The notes: generated by a model not told the origin, from the letters alone. Shown: positions 8,971 to 19,464, counted from the first letter of the stretch. The stretch is DNA of 64,000 bases from Prevotella falsenii DSM 22864 = JCM 15124 (GCF_000613945.1 NZ_BAJY01000007.1:44331-108330); one strand, 5' to 3'. Numbers and translations: made by a program.

Positions 8971-11194
8971 TTATTTTATTTTAATCATTACTTTCACTGT
9001 CAGCGGTGTTTTCGACTCGGCAGACATCAGTGTTACGATGTAGATGCCTGCGGGCAGCTTGCCCGAAGTGGCGCAGCGACGACCTGCAACGTCGTGTATA
9101 GCCAAGAGGCGGACGCCTTCTGAGGGTACGATACGTCCGTCTGCAATGTTCAGAACGGGCTTTGCCGCGGCTGTTTGTGCAATGTGGGTGATTACTTCGC
9201 CCTCTCCGCACGGCACAGGAAGTTCGTCATTGACACCCACAAGGCGTCTCCATACATATTCGGCACGGTCGCCGTTCAGCTTATCGGTAAATTCCTGCGA
9301 GCGCATATCTGCACGCGCATAGCCCGTACCGGCTGAAGTGCCATTGTAAAGAGCCTCGTCGTAATAGCAGTTTTGCGTGTTTATAATCAGTCCTTCCGTC
9401 TTTATTGCAAGTGGGAAGACAGGGTCGAAAGCCCCGTCAGTCGGTTGCCTCCACTCTACCGATGTTGTAGGAGTTGCGCAGATTGATGGAAGCCCCCTGT
9501 AAGCCCATTCCCAAGAGTCCGCCTGCATAAGATTGAGCCTTTATGTCGCCTGCATTGAGGCAGTCGTCGATGTTCAGACTGCCTGTTTCCACATACCCGA
9601 CGATGCCGCCGGCGAAGTTACCGTCGGTGTGCACGCTGCCATAATTGATACAACGGCTTATGGTTGTTCCCTGTATGCTGTTCAAACCCAAGATGCCACC
9701 TGCTGCCACATCGGCTGCTTCTACGCTTGCTCTTGATGTACAGTCTGTTATGGAAGACGGAGAAAGGAATGCCGAAGTTGCTATGCCGCCTGCATAAGGT
9801 TTCAGGCGCGCTTTTACCGTAACGTTTTCGCTCGCATGGCAGTTGTCCAATACCGAGCTTACAAGCACGGAAGCGATGCTCGCAACGATGGCGTCAGCTT
9901 CGAAATGGCAGTCTGTCAGTGTAAGGTTCATCACCTTGGCGTCTTTCAAAATACCGAAAAGAGCTACGCCAAGATTGTTCTTACCCGTGAAGGTCATGGC
10001 GAGACGGCTGATGGTATGGTTGTCGCCGTCGAAGGTTCCGCTGAATGCTCTCAGCGAACTGCCGTCGGTTCCGAAGTTGTTTCCGATAGGTTTCATGTTG
10101 CTCACGCCGCTCATATCAATGTCTTTCGTAAGTTTAAAGTATTTGCCTGCGTAGTCGGTTTCGGTGTCTACGGCAAGCGAAAGGTCCTCTATGTCGCCTG
10201 CTGTGCCAATGAGATAGGGGCTTTCCTTTGTGCCCTCGCCACCGCTATACGTAAATTCGCCTGCCTTGCGGACAGCCGTTCCCGTAAGTCGCACTTCGGT
10301 TGTGGTTTCTCCCGATTGCAGTTTCAGCACGGCTTGGTGTGCTCCCAACGAGTTCGGAGTAAAGGAAACTTCCACCTCTCCGGTGCCTTCAGCCTGCGAA
10401 ACCGAGATTAATTCGGTGGATATACCGAAAGTTTGCGGCGCACTTTCGCCCGAGAGCGTCAGACTGATGTCGTCTTTCAGGTTCTTGTAAGTAATGTTCA
10501 GCGTCAGCTTTTTCGTTTCTCCTTTGTTCACTTCGCCGAACGCCAATAAATCGTTGTTGGCGATAATAGAAGGTCGGTCGGGTGCTTCGGCTTCGCAATC
10601 GGTAATGCTGATGTCGTCGAGATTGAAAGCAGCGTCGTATCCGCTTGCTGCTGCGAAGTCGAAAACGGCATAGTCGGTACGCACAATGCGTATGCGTCCG
10701 GTTTCCACATTAGCTTTTGCGTGAAAGTTCTGCACTTCTGCCGTGGGCGTAAAAGGTTGCCCGATGGTTTCCCAATGCTCGCCTTTGTCTTCCGAAACCT
10801 GCACACACCACGCCACCTGCGATGCCGTGTGCTCGCCGTAGGCACGATAAACGAACTCTACAGTGCCGATGCCGCCTTCCTTGTCTTCGGTCATTGCCAT
10901 ATAAGGCATCTCCTTCATCGACATTTTACTGCCATAGATGCGTGCTGCATACTTGCCGTTGGCAAAGTCGTTTGCCCCTCCGGTGCGTCTGACGGCATAC
11001 ATCGACCATGCCAGTCCGTTCAGTTTCAAGTCGTAATGGTTCGGTCTGTCGCCGAGTTTGTCGGCTTTTGCCGTTTCAAAATCGTAGCTCCACCCTTGTT
11101 TCGGCTGTTCGCCAAGGTAGGTAGGAGAAGCCTTTAACCCCAAGATAAAGGCAAAAGCGAATGCCATAGTTAAATAGATGTAGTTCTTTTTCAT
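8971..11194 (-). CDS. T9SS-secreted beta-helix protein with GLUG-like repeats, frameshifted as read
   Basis: Two reading frames (11194 to 9437, then a frame to 8971) clearly form one protein of about 740 residues. The first ends ...NIGRVEATD at a TGA; the second continues DGAFDPVFPLAIKT in the +1 frame near 9435-9450. One extra base, or loss of two, explains this. Signal peptide at residues 1-23, a jelly-roll-like domain (YDFETAKAD, FNLDDISITD, to about 200), an immunoglobulin-like segment, then repeats such as AGGILGLN, AGGIVGYVE and AGGLLGMG typical of GLUG-type beta-helices. The tail has a T9SS domain (KLPAGIYIVTLM). It is probably the first gene of an operon with the gene at 7844. Confidence 0.75.
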
Positions 11195-11334
11195 AAATAT
11201 ATGCGTTTTAAAGATGAAAAGATAAAACTGTTATAGCAATGTTTTCTTTGCTTTCAATAAATGGTTTTCCGGTTAGAGAAGTCAGTTATTTGTGCATGGT
11301 TCAGCTTTAAGTGTCGGTTTGAAACACCTATTTG

Positions 11335-11342
11335 CAAATATA
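11335..11342 (-). promoter_or_regulatory. Promoter -7 box for the operon 11194-7844
   Basis: Plus-strand CAAATATA reads TATATTTG on the minus strand, 140 bp before the start codon. Confidence 0.55.
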
Positions 11343-11427
11343 ATAAAATATTTTTAGTTTTACAAAAATTCAGCTTTGGTTTTTAAGAATTTGTGTTTGC
11401 GGTGGGGGTTAGAGGGGGTGCCGGGGG

Positions 11428-11499
11428 CTAGGTTCTCTAGAAATTCTAGTTCTCCTAGATTTTCTAGGATTTCTAGGAGAACTAGATTTTTTAGGAAAA
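11428..11499. repeat. CTAG array, strict 9-bp register (8 units)
   Basis: CTAG occurs at 11428, 11437, 11446, 11455, 11464, 11473 and 11482, with TTAG at 11491: every 9 bp without a slip. It lies just after the stop codon of the helicase gene. Related arrays are at 14373, 20102 and 27552. Confidence 0.85.
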
Positions 11500-11517
11500 A
11501 TACAGCCTTTGGGCTTT

Positions 11518-14217
11518 CTATCCCTCGAAATGGCGGGCTATGCTGTCCATAAACGGGGTAAGCTCGCGGGTGTAGGACACGTTGTGCCAATCGCGGGCGG
11601 TGAGGGAATAAGCCACGATAAGGCGGCGTTTGGCGCGCGACATGGCAACGTAGAACTTGCGGGCGTCTTCTTCGTTCTGCTTTTCGGTGGTGTTGCGCTT
11701 GTTCGGATAGCGTTCGGAAGCGGCATCGAAGACGATGACATTGTCGAATTCGAGTCCCTTTGCCTTGTGTATGGTGGTAACGTAGACACGTTCGTCAAGG
11801 CTCTTGCTGTTGCAGAAGTCGCTCTCTTTCATCGTACTGATTTCCGGCATATAGCGGTTAATCTGCTCGATAAGTGCGTTGGGTATGCTTTCGTCGGTAA
11901 GCAAGTCGAGTTCCAAGTAGCGCAGAAAGTAGGACAGGCGGTCTATTTCGCCGATTAATCCCTGCGCAATCAGCTCGTTGTAGGTGTTCTTTACTTCTTC
12001 GACGAGGGCTTTTTCGCTGCCCGCTTTCAGTTCGTAGCAATGCGAAAGTGCCGCATTGAAGAGCGGTGCATAGGCTGCACGGAAGCGTTGAACGTAGGGA
12101 GCAACCTGCCGGTGTGCCATAAAGGCGGCTTGCAGGGGCTGTTGCCGGGCGGCTTTGTGGGCGCAGAGACGTACGAGCGAGATGGTTGCGGCAACGTCGT
12201 CGATGGCTTGATGCGAGTTGATGCCTTCGAGGTGGAAGTGCTCTAAAAGCGTTTCCAACTTGTAAGACGGCAGTCCCGGTGCCAGCAGACGTATGAGCTT
12301 GAGCGAATCGAAGCACGGGTTGGTGTGGCTTTTCATGCTGTCGGCAGGCGTGTATCGGCGCATATTGTAGTCCAAGATGTTGCTGTCGTAGGCAACGTTG
12401 TGCCCCAAGAGAGCCGCATCGCCCACGTATTGCCAAAACCGTTGCAGGGCTTCGGCAGGCGAAAGCAGCTGTCCGCTGTGCATCTTCTCGTGGTAAATGG
12501 CGTACATCGGGTTGTCTTTTTCGCCGAGTTTGGGCAGAATGGGCTTATCGGTGCGTATGTAAAGGTCGAGCGGCTGCCCCACAATTTCGCCCTTGTGCAG
12601 GCGTACGGCGGCTATTTCGATGATGTCGTCGGCAAACACGTTCAGTCCCGTGGTCTCCGTATCGAACACTACGATGTCGCCATCGTTGTAGTTTTGCAGG
12701 AAATCGGCGGTGTAGTTGCTGTGTTCATACAGCAGGAAGTCGGTCGGCGATAGCGACAATTGGCGCAGTTTGTGGACAAATCGGCGGGCAAGACCTTTGG
12801 AATCGAACACTTTCAGCCCTTTCAGCAGGAGCGACCACGCAAGTGTATTCTGCTCGTTGTGCAACACGGCGATGTGGGAGATAAGCGTTTTCATGGCAGG
12901 CGTGTCGAAAAGGTCGCGCCCCGACACCTTCAGGTGGTTCACGCCGTGGCGTTCCAAGGCTTTGCTCACCCTGTCGGCATCGGCATTGGCGTTTACAATG
13001 ACTGCCGTTGTTGCCGTTGCATCTTGCCGGAGCAGGCGTGCCGATGTTGCCGCTACAGCGTCGGTTTCGTCTTCCACCGTATTGCTTGTCAGCACCACGA
13101 GGTCGCCCGGTCGGGCTTTGGCATCGTTGTCGGTGAGCGGCAGCAGCTCGCGGTCGATGTGCAGCCGGTGTTCGGCATAGTCGTTGAACACGTCCAAGAG
13201 GTATTTTGGCGAGCGATGGTTTTGCAGCAGGTGGTGAATGTTGCCTTTGCAGCGTGTTTTCAGCAGACTCAGCATTTCTATTTTTGCACCCATAAACGAG
13301 AAAATGGCTTGCTGTTCGTCGCCGAGATACATCACCGTAGGGTCGTCGTCAGTCGCCAGCAGGTCGATGATGGCGAGCTGAATAGTGTTCAAATCCTGCA
13401 CCTCGTCTACCTGAATCCATTTGTATTTGCGCTGTGTGGCACCTTCCCTATATATATTATAGGTGTAGAGCAGAAGGTCCTCGAAGTCCAACATAGCGTG
13501 TTCCGCCTTGTATTGGGCAAAGCGTTTGGCGTAGTACATCTTGGTAACGAGTGCCCGAATGCTTTCTGCCATCTGCCGGTTGATGTACGGCGAGTCGGCT
13601 TCGTCGGCATATTGCATTGCGTTGTTGTATATTTCCAGCACCGTTTGCTCGTTGTAGGGTTTGCCCTGCGAGTGGCAGATGTGTTTGATGGCTTCGCGAT
13701 CGCTGTCGGTAAGGCATTCCGGGTGAAGGAAATACTTCCATTCGTGGCGATGCTCCATTTGGAACATGAGGTGCGAAAAGAGTATTATTTGCTTGTATTC
13801 CTGCTGCCGTTTGTAGTTGTTCATTACGGTGTCTTCGCTCTCTTGCCTGTATTCGGCAATGATGCTGATGGCTTCTTCGTCGTCGATGATGGACGTGTCG
13901 GCAGATACTTTCCCCTCTTCAAACAAGAATTTGGAACAGAAATGGTGCACGTTTCCTACTTGCAGACTGCTCGTGTCGTCGTCTTTCATCACCGTGCGAA
14001 TGCGGTTCAGCATTTCGCGTGCGGCACGATTGGTGAACGTAAGGCACAGCATGTCAGCGTATTCCACTCCCTGCTGCCGTGCGTGGCGTATGCGTTGGGC
14101 AAGAATATACGTCTTTCCGCACCCCGGCGATGCCAAAACGAGGTGGTGTCCGTGCTGTGCGTTTACTACTTTTTGCTGACTTTCGTCGAGCAAGTCGTAT
14201 GTTTCCATTTCTTTCAT
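11518..14217 (-). CDS. UvrD-family helicase with internal DEDDh 3'-5' exonuclease domain
   Basis: 899 residues from the ATG at 14217 (MKEMETYDLLD); the longer open frame upstream only translates a CTAG array and is rejected. Superfamily 1A helicase: Walker A ASPGCGKT at about 29-36, LTFTNRAAREM (motif Ia), VDEVQDLN at about 270 (Walker B), and TTIHKAKGLEF at about 813 followed by YVAMSRAKRRL (motif VI). Between helicase parts, at about 515-680, is a DnaQ-like exonuclease: FDTETTGLN, then HNVAYDSNILD and HQAIDDVAAT, which supply the DEDD acidic residues and catalytic His. The enzyme should unwind DNA and trim 3' ends in repair or recombination. It has its own promoter at 14241 and no co-directional neighbours. 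Confidence 0.9.
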   Translation of the reverse strand: MKEMETYDLLDESQQKVVNAQHGHHLVLASPGCGKTYILAQRIRHARQQGVEYADMLCLTFTNRAAREMLNRIRTVMKDDDTSSLQVGNVHHFCSKFLFEEGKVSADTSIIDDEEAISIIAEYRQESEDTVMNNYKRQQEYKQIILFSHLMFQMEHRHEWKYFLHPECLTDSDREAIKHICHSQGKPYNEQTVLEIYNNAMQYADEADSPYINRQMAESIRALVTKMYYAKRFAQYKAEHAMLDFEDLLLYTYNIYREGATQRKYKWIQVDEVQDLNTIQLAIIDLLATDDDPTVMYLGDEQQAIFSFMGAKIEMLSLLKTRCKGNIHHLLQNHRSPKYLLDVFNDYAEHRLHIDRELLPLTDNDAKARPGDLVVLTSNTVEDETDAVAATSARLLRQDATATTAVIVNANADADRVSKALERHGVNHLKVSGRDLFDTPAMKTLISHIAVLHNEQNTLAWSLLLKGLKVFDSKGLARRFVHKLRQLSLSPTDFLLYEHSNYTADFLQNYNDGDIVVFDTETTGLNVFADDIIEIAAVRLHKGEIVGQPLDLYIRTDKPILPKLGEKDNPMYAIYHEKMHSGQLLSPAEALQRFWQYVGDAALLGHNVAYDSNILDYNMRRYTPADSMKSHTNPCFDSLKLIRLLAPGLPSYKLETLLEHFHLEGINSHQAIDDVAATISLVRLCAHKAARQQPLQAAFMAHRQVAPYVQRFRAAYAPLFNAALSHCYELKAGSEKALVEEVKNTYNELIAQGLIGEIDRLSYFLRYLELDLLTDESIPNALIEQINRYMPEISTMKESDFCNSKSLDERVYVTTIHKAKGLEFDNVIVFDAASERYPNKRNTTEKQNEEDARKFYVAMSRAKRRLIVAYSLTARDWHNVSYTRELTPFMDSIARHFEG

Positions 14218-14240
14218 AGCTTGCTTATGGGTTATGCAGA

Positions 14241-14248
14241 CAAAAGTA
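14241..14248 (-). promoter_or_regulatory. Promoter -7 box for the helicase gene
   Basis: Plus-strand CAAAAGTA reads TACTTTTG on the minus strand, 24 bp before the chosen ATG. This supports the start at 14217. Confidence 0.55.
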
Positions 14249-14372
14249 CGAAAAAGAAAAGAGATAGCCGAACAATGGCAAGAAAAAGTGTTGAGGAGGT
14301 GTGTTTCGCCGTGCGAAGGTGCAGGCAAAGGGTTCCTGCGTTCTTGGAGGTGCCCCATGGGGTATAGAAACC

Positions 14373-14501
14373 CTAGGAATTCTAGGTAATCTAGGAGAAC
14401 TAGGAAAACTAGATATACTAGAAAACCTAGGAAAACTAGAAAGTCTAGAAGCTCTAGAAATACTAAAAACCTAGGAAAACTAAAAATTCTAGGAGCTCTA
14501 T
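14373..14501. repeat. CTAG array, 9-bp register (15 units)
   Basis: CTAG starts at 14373, 14382, 14391, 14400, 14409, 14418, 14427, 14436, 14445 and 14454. Degenerate units (CTAA, CTAT) and one 8-bp step continue the pattern to about 14500. A typical unit is CTAGGAAAA. Translated it gives only a monotonous Phe-Leu-x tripeptide. Confidence 0.85.
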
Positions 14502-15053
14502 AGCTTCTATATAATCTATGAAAACTAAGAACCCTAAAAAATCCAAGCAAAGCAACAGCCCCTTCCAAAGCCCCTTTCCGAACCTACCCCGCCCTATCTC
14601 TACGAGCGAAAAAAAAGCGATGACCCCTCTCAGGCAACCGCTTCAAATCTTCAATAGGTATTAGTGAATTTAAGGTAAAAAAGATTGTTTTCAGGATAAC
14701 GCAAGCAAAGGTATGTATAAATATCTGTAGCACCAAATCTTTTTGCTGCTTTTTTCTCGCTTTTTTAATTGTGCACGATAACGGATAGGGGCTATCGGCA
14801 AGTGAAAAATAAATAAATGCGGGCATTCAACTTGCATTCGGGCGGTCTCGAACAAGCCGGGTTGTACACCTGAACCGACATTTTCGGTATCTCCGCATTA
14901 TGCTACAACCATTATAAGCCGGCTTTACGTCTTTCGGATATTTCAGGGTAGCGACGCTGCCCTTGCCAAGTTGCAAGATGGTATGCCACCTCCCACCCTA
15001 CTCCGCAGCGCAAAAAAAAATACATAATATTTGATAATATAAAATAAAAGTGT
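14502..15053. other. Non-coding stretch
   Basis: No convincing gene. An imperfect inverted repeat (AGCCGGGTTGTA near 14856 with TACAACC and AGCCGGC near 14905-14922) could form an RNA stem, but no T-run follows. The last 50 bp are A+T rich and lead into the promoter at 15054. Confidence 0.4.
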
Positions 15054-15061
15054 TATATTTG
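15054..15061 (+). promoter_or_regulatory. Promoter -7 box for the T9SS three-repeat protein
   Basis: TATATTTG, followed by a 115-nt leader that contains CTATTTATATATAAAGG, similar to an element in the leaders at 37010 and 61607. Confidence 0.55.
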
Positions 15062-15183
15062 CAAACATATTATAAGAAACACTATTTATATATAAAGGAA
15101 AGACCTAATTCATCACAAAATGCCCGAGCCTTCGATACGGCGTTGCTCCAAAAGAGTTTCAACAGGGAGGTTACTATTAACAA

Positions 15184-17303
15184 ATGAAACCAAATCTACT
15201 AAAGAACAGTTATGCAGCAATTGTTGCACTGTTCGTTGCAGTGTTTGCCTTGCCCACGACGGCACAGGCAGAGAAGTATTTCTTAGAGATTGCAGGTAAG
15301 CAGGTGGACCACTCAAACCGAAAAGACCTTACCGTGATTAAAGGGGTAACCGGAAAAGCAAGTTACGACACGGAAACAAAGACCCTGACACTCGAGAATG
15401 CTACCATCAAATCGACCATCACAGCCGTTGCTACCGACATAGATGGTTTGACTATCAACCTTATCGGTACCAACACGTTCATCTCTGAAAAGAAAAAAGG
15501 ACTCTTCATAAGGCAACAAGGAAACGTTACCATCACCGGTACGGGAAAACTCATCGTGCAGGGTTCTACAACAGCAAAATATCCTGCTGACAGAACTGCC
15601 ATACAAAACATGGGCATTATCAACGTCAGCGGCTGTACGGTGGAAGCCACGGGAGGTGCCATGGGTATCACGGACGGTACATGGAACTTCGACCGCTGCA
15701 ACATGCGCATAAAGGGTGGCGGCGATGCAAACAACCCTAACATCGGCAGTATATGTATGATGAAAGAGAAAGCACCGCAGTTCAACGGCTGCGAAATTAC
15801 CGAACCGGCAGGCACGGAATGGAAAGAACTGAAGGTGGACGGCAAGACTGTGTTCTCGCTTTTCGGTGCTGACCGGAAGGTAGTTACCGACTGGGTTACC
15901 ATCAAGCCGCAGAACGCAACCGAATATCCTATCAAGATTGCAGGCACAACCATCTCGTCTGACAACTGCGACAACCTCTCGGTAATTCCCGGCGTAACAG
16001 GTATAGCAAAGTACGACCCATTGGAAAAAGTTCTCTTCCTCGAAGATGCAACCCTGACAACCGACAAAGCACCTGCCATTCTCTCTGATATAGAGGGTCT
16101 TAAGATTGATATTAAGGGCACAAGCAACCTTACGTCGGGCAAATATCCTACTATCCGATTTGAAAAACCGGCCACCATCACCGGCGGAGGCACCATCAGC
16201 CTCGAGAGCACGGACAGCTGTGGCATTCGCCTCGTGAAGACAACACTCATCATCGAAGGCTGTACGGTGAACGCAAAGGGCAAGGAAAACGGTATCGCAG
16301 GTACTGACGGAAAGGGCGAAAGGCTCACCATCAACAACGCAACCGTAACTGCTGAAGGCAAAGAAAAAGGCTCTGTAGCACAGATAGCAAAACTTACACT
16401 CGACGGCAGCGTCATTACCGCACCAATGGGAGCGAAGTTCGACAAGCAGAAAAAAGCCATCGTGCTCGACGGCAATGTAGTTACGGAAAAGGTAACCATC
16501 GTTCCCGGAACGCTCTTCAGCTTCACCATAGCCGGCGCAGAGGTACATTCTGCCAACTGCAAGGACCTCACGGTAATACCGGGTGTAAAGGGTAAGGTTG
16601 CTTACGACAACGGTACAAGAACCCTCACACTCGAAAACGCAAGTATTGAAACCACGAAAGAAGAATACAACGGCATCGCCAACACCTTGGACGGACTCAA
16701 TATCGTACTCGTAGGCAACAACACCATCACAGCCGAAAAGGGCTTCGGACTGTCTAACTACGAGATTGCGCAATTACGTTCAAAGGCAACGGCAAGCTGG
16801 TTATAAAGGGTTCAACCAACGCAACCGACGCTAACCTACGCATAGGTATCATCAACATGGGTAGCGCAACCGTGAAAGACTGCGAACTCGAAGTAAGCGC
16901 AGGCGTCTACGGCATCGGAAACGGAGAATGGACTTTCGACAACTGTAAGGTACGCGCGAAGGGCAACGGAAGCAGTCAGGACGAAAACGCAGGCAGCATC
17001 TGCTGGCTGAAGAAACGCCCCGTATTTGTGAACTGCAAGATTGTAGAGCCGGAAAACACCAACTGGAAGGACGCAGAAGTGGAAGGCAAGACCTACTTCA
17101 CGCTCATAGGGGCAGACGGCAAAGCCGTAACCGACTGGGTAACCATCGGCAAGGGGCAGCCTACCGGCATCAACACAGCCACAACAACAGCCGTAGCCGC
17201 AGAAGGCATCTACACACTCAGCGGCGTCCGCATGTCAGGCGAACTGAACAAGTTGCCAAAAGGCATCTACATCGTAAACGGAAAGAAAATCGTGAAACAA
17301 TAA
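15184..17303 (+). CDS. T9SS-secreted beta-helix protein with three internal repeats, frameshifted as read
   Basis: About 706 residues after repair. Signal peptide MKPNLLKNSYAAIVALFVAV... to about residue 29. Three repeats of about 200 residues start near residues 32, 249 and 445, each with an opening strand (IAGKQVDHSN, IAGTTISSDN, IAGAEVHSAN), then DLTVIKGVTGKASYD-type and TLTLENATI-type segments, and ending in WNFDRCNMRIKG or WTFDNCKVRAKG. The pattern suggests stacked right-handed beta-helix. The frame breaks near 16772, where CAATTACG should be CAAATTACG; restoring one A rejoins the third repeat (AQITFKGNGKL). The end, LNKLPKGIYIVNGKKIVKQ, is a T9SS sorting domain. Surface protein of unknown ligand. 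Confidence 0.8.
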
Positions 17304-17450
17304 AAATGAGGTTGCAGGCACGTCGCGATGGCGTTCCTGTCTTCCTTGGATAATAAGTTAATACTGAATCTCACGTTGGGAGTGTGGTTTTTATCACGCT
17401 CCCATTTCTCGTTTCCGCACCTCGACACCGCCCCAACCGCAAATCTGCCA

Positions 17451-17621
17451 AACCACCACAGCGGCTTTCCTCATACCCTAACAGCACCTCGACAAACCAC
17501 CAAACCACGCACAAACAGCCTTCGCACACCTACAAACCATCGCCCCCGACCCTTGCACAATGCCCTTTCCCACGTTTAAACCATCGCCCCCTACCCTCGC
17601 ACAATGCCCTTTCGCACACTG
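17451..17621. repeat. G-poor direct repeats, 44-bp spacing
   Basis: AACCACCA at 17451 and 17495 (44 bp apart) and CCATCGCCCC at 17537 and 17581 (44 bp apart). The plus strand is C+A rich with few G. Non-coding. Confidence 0.65.
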
Positions 17622-17659
17622 AAATCACCCAAAAATACCGCGAAAAAACCTTACAATAA

Positions 17660-17840
17660 TTCTTTCGCCGCAAAACTCGTAACAATCTGATTATCAATAC
17701 CTACGCTTTAACACCCTCAAACCTGCGCTTTTGCATTCCAAAACCGTAGGTTTTGCAACGCAAAAGCGGCTGTTTCGCATCGCAAAACAGCCGCTTTGGG
17801 AAAACCAACGAAAAACCTTCGGATTTCTGTAAACATATTT
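17660..17840. repeat. Degenerate IR-186 relative
   Basis: It contains the same words in new order (CCTACGC, CCTGCGC, CCGTAGG, GCGGCTG, CAGCCGC) and an end-like TGTAAACATATTTC near 17828. It is not a full-length copy. Confidence 0.5.
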
Positions 17841-17919
17841 CACCGCTGCCGACAAAGCGAAACGGTGCGTGCCAATAGCAGTTTCGGCATTCCGCTGCTA
17901 CGTTGGAAACAGCAAAAAA

Positions 17920-18366
17920 TCATGCCCCCGCGTTCTCGCTCGGCAGATTTCGGCGCACACGGACACGCTTTATATCTAACCGCATAGGGTGCGGAATGTG
18001 CTGCTGATGGTGCAACAGCAGGTATCGCTCGGCAACGGGGCGCACCCGAATGTTCTTTCGCGCACGTATCTTCTCCAACGTTCCCGACGGATTGTGTGGC
18101 GGAACAACATTCAGCACCGCACAAACCCGATTTACAATGCTGCGGAAACTGAGCGGCACACCACGCTCGTCGAGCAGCAAACCCGACTCCCAAACAAGGT
18201 GCGACAACTCTACAAGGTCGGTTTTCGTGCTCGCCCACTGCAGTCCCTCGGCGGGTTGGCGGTTCAACAACTCGGAAAAATCGGCAACAATCATCGCCTT
18301 AATCCTGTCTACATCTTCGCGCGACCAGTGGCGGTCGGCAACTTGCGTCTTTGTAAATAGCGTCAT
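17920..18366 (-). CDS. RteC-domain protein (short)
   Basis: 148 residues from the ATG at 18366 (MTLFTKTQVADRHW); the longer frame begins inside an IR-198 element and is rejected. The centre matches the C-terminal part of RteC, the regulator of Bacteroides CTnDOT-type conjugative elements: LQWASTKTDLVELSHLVWE, SGLLLDERGVPLSF and TLEKIRARKNIR. The family is usually over 200 residues, so this is a short form or remnant. The last 25 residues are basic. No transfer or integrase genes flank it. A promoter (18758) lies upstream, and the IR-198 copy sits inside the leader. Role as a regulator is inferred. Confidence 0.65.
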   Translation of the reverse strand: MTLFTKTQVADRHWSREDVDRIKAMIVADFSELLNRQPAEGLQWASTKTDLVELSHLVWESGLLLDERGVPLSFRSIVNRVCAVLNVVPPHNPSGTLEKIRARKNIRVRPVAERYLLLHHQQHIPHPMRLDIKRVRVRRNLPSENAGA

Positions 18367-18445
18367 AATGCTTAATAAATAGTTTAGTGGAAGCGGAGCA
18401 AACGCATCAAGCGTTCCTCCGCTCGCCTGAAAAATAATTAAGGTT

Positions 18446-18643
18446 AAGTAGGTGTTCAAAATTAAACGTATCTATATTGCTTTTATCTTTTATGCTTTCA
18501 CTTTGCCATCGTCTTCACGTCGCTTTTCCGTCAGTCTGTCGCCTTTCATCAGTCGTGTAGCCCGCTACACTCCTTCTTCAAGACGGCAGACTGACCGGGA
18601 AATAGCCGTAAATACAATGTCAATTAATTATGAACACCTACTT
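18446..18643. repeat. IR-198 inverted-repeat element, copy 1
   Basis: Exactly 198 bp, ends AAGTAGGTGTTCAAAATTAA and the near complement TTAATTATGAACACCTACTT. Apex GTGTAGCCCGCTACAC with long imperfect arms. It lies between the promoter at 18758 and the start of the RteC-domain gene. Confidence 0.8.
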
Positions 18644-18757
18644 TATAAGCAAATCGCACACGAAACATTCGCCAAGTAAACCGGAACGCAACGGCACGAC
18701 TGCAACAAAAAACTGAAAAAACAAGCCCGACGACACGCGTTCTGCTCGTTTCGGGGG

Positions 18758-18765
18758 CAAAGATA
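18758..18765 (-). promoter_or_regulatory. Promoter -7 box for the RteC-domain gene
   Basis: Plus-strand CAAAGATA reads TATCTTTG on the minus strand. The leader to 18366 would hold the whole IR-198 element. Confidence 0.45.
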
Positions 18766-18915
18766 CAAACCCGATGTGCAGTATATGTGCAATTGCAGAA
18801 AAATATTCGTTAAATATAACTAACACCATTGCACTGCCACCGCAGAAAGTTGCCACCACGGAAGACGAAAAAACGAAAAGCGAACGGCACATTTCCTGTT
18901 TTCAAAAAAAGTTCG

Positions 18916-18923
18916 TACATTTG
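18916..18923 (+). promoter_or_regulatory. Promoter -7 box for ridA
   Basis: TACATTTG, 128 bp upstream of the ridA start codon; the leader includes a family D repeat (18955-19012). Confidence 0.5.
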
Positions 18924-18954
18924 CAAATACAAACGTTTTCGCCCCGTCAAATAG

Positions 18955-19012
18955 GCAAAGCCAAATTCATTTGAACATTGCCGTGGCGAGAAAACGCACT
19001 TTTTTTGAGAAA
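18955..19012 (+). repeat. Short dispersed repeat (family D)
   Basis: Contains TTTGAACATTGCCGTGGCGA and AAAACGCAC, matching the copy at 33300-33385. It lies in the ridA leader. Confidence 0.5.
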
Positions 19013-19050
19013 CAAAAAAATAAGTTTAACAATTTTATCAAACTAAAATT

Positions 19051-19425
19051 ATGAAAGTAATAAACACAAGCAAGGCACCCAAAGCCATTGGCCCATACAG
19101 CCAAGCCATCGAAGCAAACGGACTCGTGATAACCTCCGGACAGCTGCCCATCGACCCGGCAACGGGCGAATTTGCACCCGGCGGCATCAAAGAACAGACA
19201 CGTCAGTCGCTCACCAACGCAAAAGCAATTCTCGAAGAAGCAGGCATCAGCCTTGCCAACGTAATGAAAACCACCGTTTTCCTTTCGGATATGAACGACT
19301 TCGCAGCCATGAACGAGGTGTACGCAGAGTTCTTCAACGAACCATTCCCGGCACGCTCTGCCATCGCAGTGAAGACTTTGCCAAAGAATGCACTCGTAGA
19401 AGTGGAGTGCATCGCAGCAAAATAA
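19051..19425 (+). CDS. ridA: RidA family 2-iminobutanoate/2-iminopropanoate deaminase
   Basis: 124 residues, the usual length for the family. RidA hydrolyses reactive enamine/imine intermediates released by PLP enzymes such as threonine dehydratase, protecting other PLP enzymes in the cytoplasm. Visible motifs: [12 protein letters not shown] near the N-terminus, [25 protein letters not shown] and [20 protein letters not shown], which contains the conserved Arg that binds the substrate carboxylate. It has its own promoter and a stem-loop after the stop codon, so it is probably monocistronic. Confidence 0.95.
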   Translation: MKVINTSKAPKAIGPYSQAIEANGLVITSGQLPIDPATGEFAPGGIKEQTRQSLTNAKAILEEAGISLANVMKTTVFLSDMNDFAAMNEVYAEFFNEPFPARSAIAVKTLPKNALVEVECIAAK

Positions 19426-19464
19426 GCTGACGAACAGCAAGGAAAGAAAAAGATAAAACCCCGA

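Noticed and set aside
9435..9450. Programmed +1 frameshift in the T9SS gene (GAC TGA C context)
   Set aside because: TGAC is a weak stop context, but there is no slippery codon, and the other frameshifts in the window point to sequence error.
12760..14367. Open frame of 535 codons on the plus strand
   Set aside because: Antisense to the helicase gene; a shadow of codon bias in the real gene.
14218..14568. N-terminal extension of the helicase
   Set aside because: The extra residues translate the CTAG array (Phe-Leu-x repeats) and lie upstream of the promoter box at 14241.
14830..14925. Possible tRNA-like sequence
   Set aside because: Only an inverted repeat was found; no acceptor stem, anticodon loop or T-loop in correct order.
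15313..16773. Long minus-strand open frame of 486 codons
   Set aside because: Antisense to the T9SS beta-helix gene, low-complexity Val/Phe/Arg pattern typical of a shadow frame.
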